From contig QMQL01000022.1 in assembly GCA_003650505.1 (NCBI GenBank), forward strand, positions 1 through 9,239: a DNA stretch of 9,239 nucleotides, read 5' to 3'. The translations under genes were made by a program, and so were the position numbers. Source of the stretch: Candidatus Acetothermia bacterium. GTDB taxonomy: Bacteria; Bipolaricaulota; Bipolaricaulia; UBA7950; UBA9294. Under the pieces are notes generated by a model. The model was given only the letters and a program-made list of their open reading frames with translations. It did not search any database and was not told where the DNA came from. Below, piece after piece: positions 8,206 through 9,239 of the stretch (position 1 is its first letter; the number at the start of each line of letters is the position of its first letter).

Positions 8206-8613
8206 TTATTGCGAGCGAAATTCCTGGGCTACATGGGGATCGGTGAACTGCTGAACCTCGATCGCATAGCCTGCGGGATCCTGGAGGAAGAAACAGCGGA
8301 CGTTGATGTCAGGTTTATCCAGTACTTCGGTGAGCAGAGTGGTATCGGTTTTGCGTAGGCGCTCGTACCACTCATTAACGTCGTCGACAACCACGGTGAG
8401 GAGAACAGCGTTCTTCTCTTGTGGACGACAGAAGCCTTTTTCACCTGCTACTATGCCGATATAGGTGTTGCCAGCAATGCGGAATATCTTTGCCCATCCT
8501 TGATCGTCGACCAGTGAGAACCCCATTGTCTCGCGGTAAAACCGCGCTGCTGGCTCGAGGTCCTCGTAGTAGAAAAATGTGATTCCAGCATGAACTCCTT
8601 GTTGATTGCTCAT
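8206..8613 (-). CDS. VOC-superfamily (glyoxalase/bleomycin-resistance fold) protein
   Basis: This 135-residue protein, the usual length of a single-subunit vicinal oxygen chelate protein, contains two beta-alpha-beta-beta-beta modules. Module one is residues ~8-55, with ITFFYYEDLEPAARFYRETM followed by GFSLVDD. Module two is ~68-123, with VLLTVVVDDVNEWYERLRK, then CFFLQDPAGYAIEVQQF. The conserved Glu119 in DPAGYAIEV occupies the last metal-ligand position of the family. The first position is not a clear His in the usual place, so metal use is uncertain. Members range from glyoxalases and dioxygenases to antibiotic-binding proteins, and no substrate can be read from the sequence. The ATG at 8613 has a strong AAAGGAGG four bases upstream. 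It follows the racemase gene by 30 bases on the same strand, so the two are likely co-transcribed. Codon use is less GC-rich than in genes left of 7.7 kb. Confidence 0.88.
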   Translation of the reverse strand: MSNQQGVHAGITFFYYEDLEPAARFYRETMGFSLVDDQGWAKIFRIAGNTYIGIVAGEKGFCRPQEKNAVLLTVVVDDVNEWYERLRKTDTTLLTEVLDKPDINVRCFFLQDPAGYAIEVQQFTDPHVAQEFRSQ

Positions 8614-8617
8614 GTTG

Positions 8618-8625
8618 CCTCCTTT
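8618..8625 (-). promoter_or_regulatory. Ribosome binding site of the VOC-protein gene
   Basis: AAAGGAGG on the minus strand lies four bases before the ATG at 8613. It fixes the start of this gene, and it sits in the 30-base gap after the racemase stop codon. Confidence 0.8.
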
Positions 8626-8643
8626 GCTTAGTAGATTAATCGA

Positions 8644-9239
8644 TCATTGTTGCGCCGCACTTAGGACCGCTAAAGCGTGAATTTTTGCGGTGTCGAACAT
8701 TGGCACTGCAAGGTCCTGCGATTTGACAAGAAGCGGCAATTCCGTGCATCCAAGGATCAGCCCTTGCGCACCCTGAGTGATGAGTCCCGTAGCGATATCG
8801 ATGACGGCGCGACGGGAGCCCTCCTTTATCTCGCCTCTGGCTAACTCGTTTACAATGATCTCATGCACACGTTGTCGTTCCGCCGATGTATCGGGAACGA
8901 GCGTCGTGATCCCAGCCCGGGCTAAAGCCCGCTGATAGAACGATCCTTCTGTGGTGAAGTGGGTGCCGATGAGTCCCACCGTGGTAATGCCTGCCTGTCG
9001 CACTGCGGCTGTCGTTGCCTCCACGATGCTGACAAGCGGAATTGGTGACCGCGGCGCGACTTGTTCGAACACATAGTGCAGTGTGTTGGTGGCGATCAAC
9101 CCCACCTGTGCCCCGGCTCGTGCCAGCACGTGGAAGATCTCGACGATCCGTTCCGCGGTGAGGTCCCATTGCCCCGCGTTCTGCCAATCGAGAAACTGTT
9201 GGAAATTAACACTATAGATAAGGATCTCAGGATAGGCGA
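8644..9239 (-). CDS. Aspartate/glutamate racemase family protein, YgeA-like (5' end outside window)
   Basis: The frame is open to the window edge, beginning YPEILIYSVNFQQFLDWQ, so the GTG at 9129 is internal and the protein extends beyond 9239. About 198 codons are visible of the usual ~230, and the first conserved glycine-rich strand (IGGMS-type) lies outside. The family interconverts L- and D-aspartate or glutamate, or related amino acids, without a cofactor, using two facing residues. Here the first site reads GLIATNTLH, with Thr (codon 9088-9090) where many aspartate racemases have Cys. The second reads LGCTELPLL, with Cys (codon 8746-8748). The Thr/Cys pair is the arrangement described for E. 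coli YgeA, a racemase preferring L-substrates. The C-terminal VPMFDTAKIHALAVL is also typical. It is the upstream gene of a probable unit with the VOC gene. The substrate cannot be settled from sequence. Confidence 0.9.
   Translation of the reverse strand, partial: AYPEILIYSVNFQQFLDWQNAGQWDLTAERIVEIFHVLARAGAQVGLIATNTLHYVFEQVAPRSPIPLVSIVEATTAAVRQAGITTVGLIGTHFTTEGSFYQRALARAGITTLVPDTSAERQRVHEIIVNELARGEIKEGSRRAVIDIATGLITQGAQGLILGCTELPLLVKSQDLAVPMFDTAKIHALAVLSAAQQ

Overview
The window reads as bacterial DNA from an uncultured-type or poorly sampled lineage. It carries a bacterial enoyl-ACP reductase (FabI), a MacB/FtsX-type ABC permease and strong AAGGAGG-type ribosome binding sites. It also has a RIO-family kinase, which is common in archaea and eukaryotes and patchy in bacteria. 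I cannot assign a phylum. The left ~7.6 kb is GC-rich and rich in GATC. The right ~1.1 kb is visibly less GC-rich, and a ~480-base stretch with no recognisable gene separates the two.

Layout: 1-908 (+) is the C-terminal part of an ABC transporter permease. It converges on a minus-strand pair: a secreted protein of unknown function (1745-2566), followed 23 bases later by fabI (942-1721). A divergent spacer (2567-2682) holds a hairpin and a two-codon ORF with an excellent Shine-Dalgarno. It leads into a 610-residue secreted DUF885-family protein (2683-4515, +) in which the residues expected to bind zinc are all replaced. Its stop codon overlaps the stop of a pyrB (aspartate carbamoyltransferase) remnant on the minus strand. 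That remnant retains only the first ~25 and last ~45 codons, joined in frame. Upstream of it on the minus strand are a hydantoinase/dihydropyrimidinase-like cyclic amidohydrolase (4755-6128), a RIO-family kinase (6192-7004) and a GyrI-like effector-binding protein (7095-7700). The 5' end of the last is cut by a REP-like palindrome.

After the gene-poor stretch (7727-8205) come a VOC/glyoxalase-fold protein (8206-8613) and a partial YgeA-type aspartate/glutamate racemase (8644-9239), both on the minus strand and probably co-transcribed.

The two observations most worth pursuing are the internally deleted pyrB and the DUF885 protein with an apparently dismantled metal site. The 7.69-8.2 kb boundary may be a transferred-DNA junction, a decayed mobile element or a chimeric contig join. 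I see no complete new multi-gene system, CRISPR array, tRNA or rRNA.
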